Of a stretch of 64,000 bases of DNA, positions 31,126 through 42,937 are shown piece after piece (position 1 is the stretch's first letter; each line of letters opens with the position of its first letter). The DNA comes from Diphasiastrum complanatum (taxonomy: Eukaryota > Streptophyta > Lycopodiopsida > Lycopodiales > Lycopodiaceae), in contig CM055107.1 of the NCBI GenBank assembly GCA_029204225.1, positions 11,541,068 to 11,605,067 of the forward strand, read 5' to 3'. A program made the position numbers and the translations under genes. The notes beneath the pieces were generated by a model that was given only the letters and a program-made list of their open reading frames with translations, had not been told where the DNA came from and did no database searches.

Positions 31126-31226
31126 TGCTAGAAATAAATGACTATGCTAAAGTTAATCCATAGGTTACTTTGACCCAAAAGGTCGAGATTTGTGTAACCA
31201 TGGGTATTTAGTTATTTAGGCCATCT
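31126..31226 (+). repeat. Element F 5' LTR stub
   Basis: The first 101 bp match the start of the 3' LTR (AAATGACTATGCTAAAG-like words, GGTTACTTTGACCC) with a few changes. At 31226 the sequence jumps to leader; the rest of the LTR and the primer site are gone. Confidence 0.88.
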
Positions 31227-31377
31227 ATCCATTATCTTTTGGGCACTTTGGTTGCAGATTGAAAGACATCTTGTGCTCCTACTTTCAGCTCTTTGTTTGC
31301 TGCAAATTTTTGAGTAGATTTGGTTGTGGAAAGGCTCTCTTTCCTATCTACTACAAGCTGAAATTTTGTTGGAGGTA

Positions 31378-32818
31378 ATGACTAAAGAATTGGAAGCTAT
31401 CAATTCTGTCTAGTGAAGATCGGTTGGATGGCACAAACTACTCCTTGTGGAGTTACATGATGAAGAATCTTCTCATAGCGAAAGGGCTGTGGGATTTGGT
31501 CAATGGTGATGAGGAAAGGCCTCCGTCTTTGGCACCTCCTACACCTCGTGGATCATCATCATCTTCTACATCTTCGGAAGAACAAAAGAAGTGGGATAGA
31601 AGGGATGCACAAGCACATTCTATGGTTGCTCTTGCTGTGAAAAGATCTATCTTACCTCATATTAGGTCTTGTAAGACATCTAAAAGTGCGTGGGATACAC
31701 TTTATACTATGTATAGCGTCAAAAATCCAGCAAGAGTGGTGAATCTTAGAAATCAGCTTTCTTTGTTGAAGATGCAAGAAGGGGATCAAGTGACCAATCA
31801 CCTGACGAAGATCAAGGATCTTCGTGAGGAGCTTCTCAAGATTGACGGATGCTCAATTTGTTTCCATTACTCTCAACTCATTACCTTCATCCTATCTTCC
31901 ATTTGTTTATCTTTGAGTATCTCTCTTAGGGGACAGCAACTCTCCTTTGATGAACTTGTTGGGCTGCTTCTTCAAGAGGAGCAAACGAGGCAAAACTTTG
32001 CGGGTGACACTCAACAAGATCAAGCTTTCTTCACGAAAGGCAAGGGCAAAGGCAAGTCAAAAGGAAAGGGGAATCCTCCTTCCAAGGATGAGGAAAAGCC
32101 CGTTGGAGGTCAAAATGTCAACACTCAAAAGAAGAAAGGGAAGTGCCATTTTTGCAAAAGGTATGGGCACTTCATCAAGGATTGTAAGAAGAAGCTTGCG
32201 AAAGAGGAGAGTAAAGGAATTGATACTAGTGCTTCACTTGCTACTTTGGAGCAAGAGCTTGAAGCTAGTGGTGATCTCTTCAACCAAGACTATGCTTTGG
32301 TGTCTAATATTGCTTCTACTAGTACTACTACATCTATGAGAAATCCAGATTTTGTTTTGCAAGTTGCTGATTTTCAGCCCATTGAATGGGTGATTGATAG
32401 TGGTGCTACTCGTCATATGACTTCTCGTAAAGAAGCATTCACTAAATTAGTGAAAGTGCAAAATGGAAGTAAGGTACAATGTGCGGATGATGCATCTTAT
32501 TTTATTCATGGAATTGGAATTGTAGCCATCATTTTGCCTAATAGTGAAGAAAAGTACATTAAGAATGTGCTTTATGTTCCGGGAATCAAGAAGAATCTTC
32601 TTTCGGTTTCAACTATGTTGAAGCAAGGACTAGTTGTTGAGTTCAAAGAAGATAAGTGTCTTGTCAAGGATCCTAAAAGATCACTCTTGATTATTGTTTC
32701 GGGAACAATGCATGCTGGCTTATTCATTATGGATACCTATGAGCGACGAATTCCCTCTACATGTCTTGTTGCTTCTACATCACAACTTTGCAAGTTTGAA
32801 GAAGCTGAAGACATTTAA
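31378..32818 (+). pseudogene. Element F gag-protease
   Basis: The ATG at 31378 (MTKELEAINS) is followed by a frameshift near 31410 into the long frame from 31424. LDGTNYSLWSYMMKNLL and KSAWDTLYTMYS, MQEGDQVTNHLTKIKDLREEL mark the Gag domain. The knuckle is CHFCKRYGHFIKDC. The protease reads WVIDSGATRHMTSR, with an intact DSGA. VLYVPGIKKNLLSV follows. The frame ends in SQLCKFEEAEDI because about ten residues with the LWHxRxGH block are deleted near 32790. Confidence 0.85.
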
Positions 32819-33908
32819 TATGGTAGAAGACATTCCTACCATTGAGCAACCGGAAGGGCATGTATGCGAGGGGTGCATACTTGGAAAGTTTCAAAGGAAA
32901 ACTTTTCCAATTGATGGAACTATAAGGGTTCTTGATAAATTTGATTTGGTTCATAGTGATGTTTGTGGTCCAATGAGGACCAAATCCACTGGAAAGTGCA
33001 TCTATTTTGTGACTTTTATTGATGACTTTTCCCGTTTTACATGGATCTATCCTATGAAGGCTAAATCGGAAGTTTTTCAACGTTTCAAAGATTTTCTAGC
33101 AATGGTGGAAAATCAATTTGGGCATTCTTTGAAGACCCTACGCACCGATCGAGGAGGGGAATACATTAAGAATACGTTCGGTGCATTTCTTCGAGAAAAG
33201 GGAATTCTACATCAAATGACAACTCCCTATACGCCTCAACAAAATGGTGTTGCCGAGCGAAAGAATCGCACACTTATGAAGATGGCCCGTGGCATGCTCA
33301 AAGCAAAGGGGCTGCCTCACAAGTTTTGGGCTGAAGCGGTTATAACGGTAGCATAGATAAGCAATCGTTGTCCTACTAAAGCATTGAAAGTATTAACTCC
33401 TTATGAAGTTTGGTATGGAAAGAAGCCTACAATCTCTCACTTGCGCATTTTTGGTTGTACGGCTTATGCTTTTGTTCCAAATAAACTTCGTACAAAGCTT
33501 GAGGACAAAGGAGTTAAATGTATTTTTGTTGGCTATAGTAGTGAAAGCAAAGGCTATAGGCTGCTCAATTTAAGCACTAACAAGATTATTGTTAGTCGTG
33601 ATACGCATTTTGATGAAAAGAATTCATTGGATGTGGCCCCAACTCATATCTTGAAGGGGGACAGCCCACATAGCGTGAATGTTGAAGTTTTTCCAGATTT
33701 GGTACCATCTTCTATTGCTGGAGATAAGGGGCAGCAATCAACCAATTTCGACCTGCCCAACACCTCATCAGGTTTAGAGCCTAATGTTCATCAAGAACCG
33801 CCCTTGCTCATAATCAGCCTACAAGAACTGTTGGACAAGAAGGACCAGTTTTGGGAGATCTTGGACAGCCAAGTGCGGTGTCGGAGGATCTTGGACAGCA
33901 AATTGTAA
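32763..33908 (+). pseudogene. Element F integrase and linker
   Basis: It continues Pol in a second frame: ASLKKLKTFNMVEDIP, the finger half CEGCILGKFQRKTF, then VHSDVCGPM, TLRTDRGGEYIKNTF and QQNGVAERKNRTLMKMARGM. The DDE acidic residues are all present. A stop at 33354 (TVA-stop) and then YEVWYGKKPTISHLRIFGC continue the C-terminal part to VSRDTHFDEK. The linker up to 33908 repeats the word TTGGACAGC several times. Confidence 0.85.
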
Positions 33909-34133
33909 GAAGAGACATGGCTGTTGGACAGCCCAAAACAGTCCCACGGTGGCTGTTGTTGACTTTGCGAGACAGCCAAGTAAGTTCATTTTATGATGGA
34001 AAGACACGTGCCTCTACAAAATCAGTGGACTATGCTGATTTTTCAGATTTCGCTCTTACATCTCATGGAGATGTTGCAGAAGAAACTGTTTTCTATAAGC
34101 AGGCCAAGGGAGTAAAATTGTTGAGAGGATGCG

Positions 34134-34862
34134 ATGCAAGATGAGTATGACTCACTTATGAAGAACCAGATTTGGGTTCTTGTTGATCTTCCTCGTGGGA
34201 AGAAGGCAATTGGTTCTAAATGGGTATACAAAATCAAGTATAAGGCAGATGGCCCATTGAAAGGTACAAGGAGATTGATGCCATAATACTTGATCTTGGT
34301 ATGGTTTTTAAAACCTCAGATTTAGGCCTATTGCACTTTTGGTCTTGAATTTGTATAAGAAGGGGCTAGCATTTTCATCTCTCAAAAACGCTACATTGGG
34401 CAGATTTTGAAGCGGTTCAAGATGGAAGATTGCAAGCCGGTTGCTACACCTATGAAGACAGGTCTGAAATTAAGTAGTCAAGGTGATGGTGAAATTCAAG
34501 ACCAGACTTCTTCTAGTGAGGCAGAATATAGAGCGATATTTTCAACCACAACATAGTGTTTATGGCTGAGAAGACTACTTGTTGACATGAAGTTTGGCGA
34601 GCCCTCAGCCACTCTTATCTTGAGTGATAGTCAAAGTGCTATTGCCATTGCACGGAATCCTGTTTTGCATGCGAGGACAAAGCACATCGAGATCCATTAT
34701 CACTTTGTTCGGGAGAGACTTCATGATGGCGACATTTTACTTGAATATTGTCCTATGGAGGATGATATTGCGGACCTCTTCACTAAGGCATTGCCTAGAG
34801 CCAGATTTGAAGCTTTATGCAAAGCTTTAAATTTGATACCACGTGTTGGTTTTGTTACATAG
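34134..34862 (+). pseudogene. Element F reverse transcriptase stub and RNase H
   Basis: MQDEYDSLMKNQIWVLVDLP and GSKWVYKIKYKADGPLK are the start of the reverse transcriptase. It is cut near 34290. Pol resumes near 34365 at ISQKRYIGQILKRFKMEDCKPV, so the palm with YVDD is absent. SEAEYRAIF and ILSDSQSAIAIARNP to KHIEIHYHFVRERL and DIADLFTKALPR are the RNase H end, with a stop near 34555. It ends at TAG, 34860-34862. Confidence 0.85.
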
Positions 34863-34890
34863 TGAAGATTTCAGTTTTTGCATTGTCATT

Positions 34891-34899
34891 TAAGGAGGG
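34891..34899 (+). other. Polypurine tract of element F
   Basis: TAAGGAGGG lies immediately before the 3' LTR. Confidence 0.85.
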
Positions 34900-35348
34900 T
34901 GTTAGAAATGAATGACTATGCTAAAGTTAATCCATAGGTTACTTTGACCCAAAAGGTCGAAATTTGTGTAACCATGGGTATTTAGTTATTTAGGCCATCT
35001 CAAGTTTGTCTTAAGTTCAGTTGGACCCAATTTTGATCATGTACTGATTCGTGGGTCCTTAGGGGTCTAATTTTGTTTAGGGGCCCTATCTTGACTTTTG
35101 GGGGTGCCCTACATTTAGTAAGTGGTTAACCTTAGGGTTTGGTGGCATTTGGTCACATCCAGGTAGAGTACTTAGATGCTCATTGTGTATTCCATTTTTA
35201 CAGTTTGGCTAAGCATTGCTCTCCATTGCTCTTGTTGTTGTTTTCTCTCTCTCTCTCTTAGAGTTGGGCGCCCAGCCTCTTCTCTCTTGTTTTCTGTGGA
35301 GATTGATTGATAACTAGATCTTGGTGACTTGACTCTTGCTTTTCTACA
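34900..35348 (+). repeat. 3' LTR of element F
   Basis: 449 bp, TGTTAGAAATG to TTTTCTACA. A CT-rich run sits at 35245-35260. Confidence 0.9.
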
Positions 35349-35353
35349 GGTCC
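35349..35353. repeat. Target-site duplication GGTCC, right copy (element F)
   Basis: Matches 31121-31125. Confidence 0.9.
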
Positions 35354-36159
35354 AAACCACGAGGACTGACCGTGCAAACACCCAATTGGTAGCACCTTGT
35401 TGCATCAACTTGACTCCATCCTACCAACCATCCCAACCGTGAGCATACCTGTGCTTACACTTTCAATTTTCCTGATAAGTCCCATGCTAGTGGCAGTCCT
35501 TGTGAAACTTGTGTAGCTAAACAACTAGTCGGCTCTCATGTAGCGTCAGCGCCTCAAAGAGCGCTAGAATTTGAGTGATTTCCCCAAGATGAGCTTAATT
35601 CTAAATATTCCATTAATCTAAAAGCAAACTTCGAAAAGGCAATATGCTTCACCATCCTTCACATTAAAAAAAGAGATCGCAACCAACCCAAAAGCCAACT
35701 CAGCATCCGTCCTAAAAGATAACACAGGCAAAGAAGTCATTCATGAAAATTAAAAGGCATAGTGGTTGCCAAACCAACCAAATGGCACAGCCATGGGCCC
35801 AGCGACCATGGATTCGATCTCAACCAAGCAAAAAGGTTGTAGTAAGGGTCCTTCCACTTGGACTCATCGCAGAGGCAAAACTGGAATGGTAATCATCCCT
35901 AGCGATCAAATTTATTAAATCAAGAAAAGGTTACATTCATTCCTGGCAAAATTAGCTCAACTCTTGAAAATGGGTCCCAAGAGTTGTCTTCAGAAGATTA
36001 TAAGAGCACTAATCAATTAAAACAACTAAACATACATAAGTCTGAAGTTATCTAGTTTGAATCATGTAGTCTCCCTCATCCTCAAATAGATCAATAGATT
36101 ATCCAAAGTATCATTATTAGATTTTAGTAATCTATGAGGTCTCATTCATGAGCAACTTC
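35354..36159. other. Spacer, no gene seen
   Basis: It continues the anonymous DNA into which element F inserted, including one more GTGC...AGCAC unit near 35372. No coding frame is supported. Confidence 0.4.
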
Positions 36160-38230
36160 AAATTCGCCATATAAAACTCATGTGCTCATAAATGTTATGA
36201 TCTATAGTTATAAAATTAATGATCAGTAGCCATGGTAGGATTTTGGCCCAGGATACCTCCGAAGATGTGCAAATGTTTGCTAAAGTAGTGATGATAGGCA
36301 AAAATCCAACCTGCAATGGACTAGATGTAGTAAGATTTTCTATGAAACCTTTTCTTGAATGGACAACATGATAGCAAGTGAGGAAACGATTCAAATGGTA
36401 GCCATTAAGGCGGATCCTCATAAGCTATAATGGACCTTCGTGTAACAGGTGCATCCTGCAATATCTCCCTCTGATCTCATTGTATGTTGGACATAATAAT
36501 AAGAAGTGATCCTCAATCTCCACCTAGGATAGGGAACATGTCTGACAGATCCTCTCCTTCCATGGAGCACCCTGAAAGCGTCCAGTCTCAATCTCAAGCT
36601 GGTGCAACACAACGCTGACCCAATACGAATCTCAAACCATGTGATAATTCTACAGTTGTTATGAAAGTGTTGAGATGAGGTGAGTGTTATTTGTGTGTCT
36701 CTCTACTCATCTAAGGGGAACAGTTTGACTCTCTGAATATACATGATAGGTCAAAAGCAGGCGTCAAGCTGTAGAGGTGAAACTGCACACTTTGCCAGAA
36801 TGATCTGATGTGCGACGGAGGACTTAGTCCATATATATGATATCATAAGCATTTGTAAGCATGAGATACTGGCCCAATCAGATGAAGTGAGACATGTATA
36901 CCATGCCTCTGCTGCATATAATGATGTGAGGGTAACAAGAGTATCAAGAACTGACAGTTACTCAGGGCATCTCGTATAAACTTTCAAAAACATAACCTCT
37001 CTAGTTGGACAAGGAAAGCATGTTTCTTCCCAAATCTAGGTGTAGCAACCTACCGCATACCAAATACAAGACCGGTAAAGAAGTCCCCTAGGTAAGTGTA
37101 GGATGATACAACCTCTAGTGGATGTTCGTCAACAATAAGCTCATGTCTCTGCACGAAGGCCCTGGATGTATCGACGACCATAATCTTGGTCTTCGCAATG
37201 TTAATCCTAATCTCCATCTTGTGCAAAAGGCATGAAGATTGTCTAATTGTCTCTGTAGGCCCCCCTCTAGTTGTAGAGACTAGAGCCACATCATATGCAT
37301 AGGGAGAGGCAACAACCTTGCTTCACCCAATGGTGATCCATGTATGGTCTGAGATGACAGTGTCATTCCGAAAGCAACCAAGGACTCATGCCATCACCGC
37401 TAAGACTATATCAGTGGAGAAGCCAAGATCACGTAATCTCTGGATGAGAAGGGAGTGTGGGACAAAATAAAAGGCTTGCTTGAAGTCAAAAAAAGAACAG
37501 TAAACGCCCTGTCTCCTATGTTTGGCTTCCTCGATGATAACTCGAAGAGTGAAGACATGGTCTATAATGGAATAGTGAGCAAGGAAACCAGCCGGTCCAA
37601 TGCATGTAGTCTCCTTATCTCTGCTTCCAAACTAACCGTGGACTGGAAAATAGTCCCATATAGCTTCGCAATGACGTGCCCAATCATGATAGTGCAATAA
37701 TTACTAGGATTCATGGGGTCACCATTTTTTGTGAATGAGATGGATGATGTTAGTGCACCAGGAAGATGGGAAACTAGCGACAATGACCCCGCCCAATTGA
37801 GCAAAGTAGCTAGGATAGGTGAGAGTATGGTAGCAGCATGGATCAACAATTTTGACTCAAGGGCCTCTATCTAGGACTATGTCAGAGGTGAAGAAGGTGA
37901 ATTCACATGGACGTGGGGAGATGGAGATGGGTGAGTCAGTGGGTACAATGTATAAGAGGTAGCATATGTGATCCAGATATGTAAATCGTCAAGGAGGGGA
38001 GCTGGGGCATGAGGGATGAACGCACGCCAAAACGCATCTGTGGAAGAACTATATAGAGAGTCGACAAGGGGTTTTCCTTCTCGTTCTTCATAGGCATGTT
38101 TTTTTACAGCGGATCGATGATGGAGAGATCAGCGAGCAATGTGAAGAGCAAGTGGTTCATGTAGGCGTGTGCATGGACACGACAGAAGTAGAAAGAATGG
38201 CACTCATCATCAAACCAGAGAGGCCAAACA
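36160..38230 (-). pseudogene. LINE (non-LTR retrotransposon) reverse transcriptase relic
   Basis: On the minus strand, over several frames: PWFDDECHSFYFC (linker, near 38190), DSLYSSSTDAFWRAF, KNGDPMNPSNYCTIMIGHVIAKLYGTIF (37650-37750), VIIEEAKHRRQGVYCSFFDFKQAF, PHSLLIQRLRDLGFS, ASPYAYDVALVSTTRGG (the YADD box, now YAYD), KMEIRINIAKTKIMVV and LEVVSSYTYLG, then LYAAEAW and YIQRVK toward 36750. These are ordered blocks of a LINE reverse transcriptase and its C-terminal part. Many stops; no endonuclease part or poly(A) end is seen. The clade is uncertain. Confidence 0.8.
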
Positions 38231-39229
38231 GGACAAGGTGATTTGGAAGATGTGCAAAAAGTTGTTTGAGAATGTGCATCCGGAACTCAGCCTAGCCCAT
38301 CTCTAGGTCTGGTTCCTGGATGTGCTGAACGAAAAAACCATCATGGCATCCACATCCCTGATGGGGCAGTGTGCATGTGACCAGAGAAGTGAGAGGCACG
38401 GCCACATGCATCAATTTTTGGCTCAATTTCCAACATGCCATCCAGATCTGGATGTGCACATTGAGGAACCCAGCCTACTTCCCAAATGTCAAAAAATCTT
38501 ATGTAAAATCCTATGTCTCACAAAATTCCTGTGTGAGCAGCAAATATGAACCAAACTAGAGCTTCAAATGAAATGATTACTTATAAAAGACATAAGTTCA
38601 CGTAGAGGAACGAAATTGACCTGCTAATGTGGATTGGGCGACTGTGAAGCTTGAAGACGAGGATCGCAACACATGGGATATGGATCGGCCTCTGCTGGAT
38701 AAAAAGCATTTCATCTCCAAAACAGCCAGTCTTCTTCGTCTTCTTTAGTGGCTGATTGGCCTTCCAAATTCCTTCTTACTACTACACAAATACAAAGCCT
38801 GCGTAATTTCGCTCATGCTGCGAAATGGTCTGTCTTTTTGTGCTTTCCTTTGCTCGCTCTCACGAACCATTGAATTCACAGAATACTCGCAACAAGCCTT
38901 CTACGAATTAAGGAGGATTTCAGAATATTCGCAAACAAGAATGATATAAGCCACAAAGGCCATGCACAAGGATCAACAAACCTCCCCTTCCCTAAGAGTA
39001 AAGGAATTTGCTCTAAAGATTTTTGGAGATGATTAAATCTTGCAAAGGTTGCCCTTTCTCAAGGAGTGTGAAACAATTTCAAACTTGATCATTGATCTCA
39101 AGTTTTATTAATTCAACATATTCACAACGATCAAACTAACAACAAGTGTTTGTACATAGAGCACTAAATAAAGTGAGGTCACTCTCAAATCTCATAAATA
39201 CCAAAAGAAAAAAGGAGACCCACTTTCAA
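38231..39229. other. Spacer, no gene seen
   Basis: Anonymous DNA. 38860-38940 has words like those in the H LTR (ACTCGCAACAAG, GAATATTCGCAAAC), possibly an old LTR trace. No frame is supported. Confidence 0.35.
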
Positions 39230-40080
39230 ATTTCATAATGTGAGGTTCAAGTGAGGGGGGGGGGGGGAGAAGGCCCTGCCTGAGGGCCTTCCTTGCTGGG
39301 AGGGCCCTTGCCCGAGGAAGGGCCCCGACCAGCAACGTAATGCCATTGTGCGAAGGTTTTTTTTTTTTTTTCCGTTTTTTGGCCGTACGGTACACGGCCG
39401 TACGGCCGTACGCGTGGACCAGTTTTTTTTTTTTTTTGCCGTTTTTTCTTCTCAAATTCTTTTACGTTTGTGGTGGAATGTAGATGTGGACAACCAATGA
39501 CGGGATGCCACATAGCACATGCACATTCCACCGGAGAGAGGAAAGAGAACGTGCATTCCACCGGAGAGAGGAGAGAGAACTTGCATTCCACCAGAGAGAG
39601 GAGAGAGAAAGTGAATTCCACCGGAGAGAGGAGAGAAAATGACAGATTCGTAGGAGACAGAAAATTGGATGGACATTATGCTCCTGGAGGTGGTCCCAAA
39701 ATACAAAGGTCACCTGAGCACAAGGCATTACGTGGAGGGGAAGGCCTCGTCCGAGGGCGTTTCGCCCTGGGACATTGGTGCATGAGGGTGCGATCCTTAG
39801 GGCCCCACAAAACAGGGCGAAAAAGGCTCAAGGGCAGGCAAGCCTTCCCTTGCATAATGCCAGGCCCAAAGAATTTTTTTGGGGTCTATTTTTTTGTGTT
39901 TTATTTGTTTTGTTTTTTTATCTTGCCATTTTTTGTGAAATTTTTTGCATGTTTTTTTGACGAAATGTGCATGTGAATAGCCAAATGATGGGCTGCCACA
40001 CACATTTCATGGAATGCACATGTGGATGCAGAATGTGCATGAATGCATGTGGATACGGAATGTGCATGCATTTTCATCGC
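39230..40080. repeat. GC-rich and low-complexity block with inverted and direct repeats
   Basis: It contains a 13-base G run (39256-39268), T runs near 39358 and 39424, the palindrome-rich CGGCCGTACGGCCGTACG near 39400, GGGCC-rich blocks at 39270-39340 and 39735-39850, a 30-bp minisatellite, and the inverted pair CAACGTAATGCC (39334) / GGCATTACGT (39724). A ~55-bp motif (GAATGTAGATGTGGAC...GGGATGCCACA) at 39476 recurs diverged at 39965. The composition is unlike everything else in the window. Confidence 0.6.
39524..39643. repeat. 30-bp minisatellite, four units
   Basis: Units start at 39524, 39554, 39584 and 39614 with consensus CATTCCACCGGAGAGAGGAG plus AGAGAACTTG. Because 30 is divisible by three it translates as HSTGERREN-like ten-residue repeats, but there is no sign of a gene. 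Confidence 0.9.
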
Positions 40081-40431
40081 TCCCAACAGTAGCAAGCTAT
40101 AAAGTAAAAAGATTCAAAGTAGCTAGTCTGTTACATTTGCTTCTTCGTAAGAAATAAAAACTATTTAAATGGATTTTTTTACTAGACTTCTTATAAAGCA
40201 TAGTTTTTCCCCACAAAGAAAATTCTCAAGGCCTGACTTTTTGTTGAAATCTAATTTGGGCTATTTGGTTTGTTGAACGATAATTGATATTGGAATCAAG
40301 AAAAGTATTGACAGTTGATCTTTGAACAAGTAGAAACTACTACAACTCTAGCATCTTTTGATCGTCTAGAATTTGACGAATAGTGTTCATCCTTGGTTAA
40401 CCCCAATTGACCAAGTCTTGACCAGGGGTTA

Positions 40432-40919
40432 TGTCATGCCCATGACTGGTCTCGGGTAGTGTGTCCACGCTAGGGACCGGTAGACCAACAACCCATAAGT
40501 TAATTGTGATTATAAGGGAATTGGGGCCCTTATGTGTACATGGTCATAATTAATGGTTGTAGGCTAACACATGATGGTGGAGTTGGTATGGGTCTATTAG
40601 TGAGTCATTAGGGAACTGGATGACGTGGCCCAAATAGGCTGCAGAGGTGTCCAGTAAGGTGTCACAGTGCACTACTAGTGGTGCATGGGCCTTGGAGGGT
40701 ATAAGTATACCTGCTGGGCTCCGGGCTCTCACTAGTGTATGCTTGATTTTGTGATTGGTAGCTACATGCTGCTGGTGTGACTCCTCTTTCCATGACTCTG
40801 ATTGATCCATAGCCGTACGATCTAGGTTTGGTTGGGTTGGTTTATCCACCACCTGTTCCCTTGTGTTGTTGCTTTGTATGGTATGCTTAGGCTAGAATCC
40901 TGTTGTGAGGACTTTATAT
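40432..40919 (+). repeat. LTR of a plus-strand retrotransposon
   Basis: It begins TGTCATGCCCATGACTGG, a common start for Ty3/gypsy LTRs, and ends at TTTATAT directly before a primer site. GGTATAAGTATACC near 40699 is a good TATA candidate. The expected final CA is lost. The partner LTR was not found in the window. Confidence 0.6.
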
Positions 40920-40931
40920 TAGTATCAGAGC
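40920..40931 (+). other. Primer binding site next to the 40432 LTR
   Basis: TAGTATCAGAGC is the initiator-Met site TGGTATCAGAGC with one mismatch, followed by CGGTCTAAG. Confidence 0.7.
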
Positions 40932-41535
40932 CGGTCTAAGTAGGATTTACCATCGAAAGTGCTGAGTGGAAATCTCGACATTTTCTCAAGAATCCGACGG
41001 AGTAAGCAACAAACGGTGGAATTGTGGGATTTTCTTCCCCTTGGAAATATTTTCAAATTGCAATCGATTGTGTGGTAAGTGCACTACCAAGCTCACAATT
41101 GGTTCGTTTTTGTGCTTTTCGATTTGGTTTCTTGGAAAAAATTCTGTGTCAATTCTGTTGTTGCTGATTACTCTGTGGTTAGCATTTTTGGTAAAGCAAC
41201 GGTTACTTTATTGGTTGTTGGATTTTTTCCTACAGTTTCTTGTTCTTCTTATGAATGATTACTGTATTTTAATTGCTATCTATTGCTTGTTTAGAAGCCG
41301 GTTTGGTTTTAAATCAGTGGAAATAGGTTGGTATAGAAGCAAAAATACTCTAACCGGTTGGTTGTTGAGTGTTGGTGATGTTTGATAGGATTGCAAGGTT
41401 GCTTACTGTGGCTCAGGTTTATGCTTCATTTTTCAGCAAACTAACGGTTTGTTTGTAGGGTTAGGAGTCTGTAAAGCCATTACTTGGGAATGGTTTGGTT
41501 CAAGTACAAGTGCTATTTGATAAAATAGTCATTGT
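40932..41535 (+). other. Putative leader of the plus-strand element
   Basis: This DNA follows the primer site and has no gag in it. A plus-strand gypsy gag appears at 47741, on the far side of the minus-strand element G. That suggests G split one plus-strand element, but no duplicated junction proves it. The 139-codon frame at 40966 has no recognisable domain. Confidence 0.35.
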
Positions 41536-41585
41536 AACCTGTGAAAATCATTTCCTGTGAAAATCATTTCCTGTGGAAATTTTGG
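41536..41585. repeat. 16-bp tandem repeat at the edge of element G
   Basis: CCTGTGAAAATCATTT is repeated twice and followed by a partial third copy (CCTGTGGAAATTTTG). Confidence 0.8.
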
Positions 41586-42934
41586 CAACATAACTCCTGT
41601 TTTTCATACATCGTGAGGGCAAACCCTGCAAATCTTGTTTTGAAACCTTGTTTATGCTGGAAACTAGTAAATAAAAGCAATAGCAAACTGTAAATCGCTG
41701 CAAAAGTAGAGTTAATCTGCAAAGAACAGCAGATGTATGTGCCTTGCTGTTTCCTGCAATCAAAAGCTTGAAAAACGTGTGCAACCGACTACCATTGATG
41801 GGTGTGTCGAAGGGCGTCCCATCAAGCTGTTCTAAGTTCACGGCCCCATGATTAAGAATTTCCTTGATCTTATAAGGACCTTTGCCCATGAATTTTAACT
41901 TCCCCTTGATCACCTTGGTTTTATACATCAGGTCCAGATCTCCTGAACGAAGATCCTTCTTTTGTAATCTGCGATCATGCCAAGCCTTGCGTCTTTTCTT
42001 TTTCGCTGCCAGTGCATGCACAGCTAGTAAGCATGTTTCACAGAGTTTATGCAGAGCTTCGTGGGGTAGCTGTAGAGATTTGGATTCATTAAGACGTTGC
42101 GCGGTGGCAATTCTTAATGATGGAACTACAAACTCTACTGGCATCACAGCATCCTGACCATATACCAATTGGAAGGGTGTTTGATCGGTGCTCTCTTTAT
42201 ATGTTGTCCTGAATGCCCACAGTGAAGCATGCAACTTGTGTTCCCAATTTGATCTGCTAGCTTCAACTGTTTTCGTGAGCACGCTACACAAGATCTTATT
42301 GGATGATTCTGCTTGCCCATTACCACGAGGATAATAAGGTAACCTGGTTCTGTGGATCACAAAGAATTCCTCCAATAGGACCTTGATGGTCTCGTTGATG
42401 AAATGGCTTCCGCGATCACTAACTAGTTCCACTAGGCACCCGAAGCGCACAAATGATATTTTCATAAAGGAACTTGGCAATGGTCCTAGCGTCTGCTACT
42501 CGTACTGCCTTGGCTTCGACCCATTTGGTGAGGTAGTCTGTGGCTACGATTATGTATCGAGCCTGAGAACTCCTTGCTGTAGGGTGAATTGGACCAATAT
42601 AATCCAATCCCCATTTTTCAAACGGTGCTTGGGCTAAGACTGGGTGCAGTAGATCATAGTTCAATCTCGTTGGTCTTCTTGCCCTTTGGCACACATCGCA
42701 CTTTTTCAAGTACTCCTCTGTGTCTTTATGAATCATTGGCCACCAACATCCTGATTGCAGGACCTTGTGAACTGTAATGTCAAATGCAAAATGACCTCCA
42801 CCCATGCCTTCATGTGAAAGCAAAATGATCTGGGTGATTTCATGAGGAAGAATACACCGCTGAAGAATTCCGTCTGGACCTCTTCGGTACAACTGGTCGA
42901 CAATCAACTGGTAAGGTCTAGCTTTCAAGATCAA
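41548..42934 (-). pseudogene. Element G integrase
   Basis: Finger HEGMGGGH...CDVCQRAR, then WGLDYIGPI, LVSDRGSHFINE and GNGQAESSNK: all three acidic catalytic residues are visible. A frameshift near 42440-42480 splits the first Asp part from the second. ANGPYKI-like GKGPYKIKEILNHGAVNLE and INGSRLHTF close pol near 41775; the frame stays open to 41548 without recognisable domain. Confidence 0.85.
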
Positions 42935-42937
42935 TTT

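Larger units (their letters stand above)
31126..35348 (+). mobile_element. Element F: copia element with deletions
   Basis: It spans 4,223 bp between GGTCC duplications. A 101-bp 5' LTR stub, a short leader, gag-protease, integrase, a fragment of reverse transcriptase, RNase H, polypurine tract and a 449-bp 3' LTR follow in order. Deletions removed most of the 5' LTR with the primer site and the catalytic core of reverse transcriptase. Stop codons and frameshifts are few and the protein is well conserved, so decay is moderate. Its Gag and LTR differ from all other copia elements in the window. Confidence 0.9.

Noticed and set aside
39247-39976. Overlapping frames of 84-168 codons with HSTGERREN repeats
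   Set aside because: Caused by a 30-bp minisatellite and GC-rich low-complexity DNA; no start context, domain or splice evidence.
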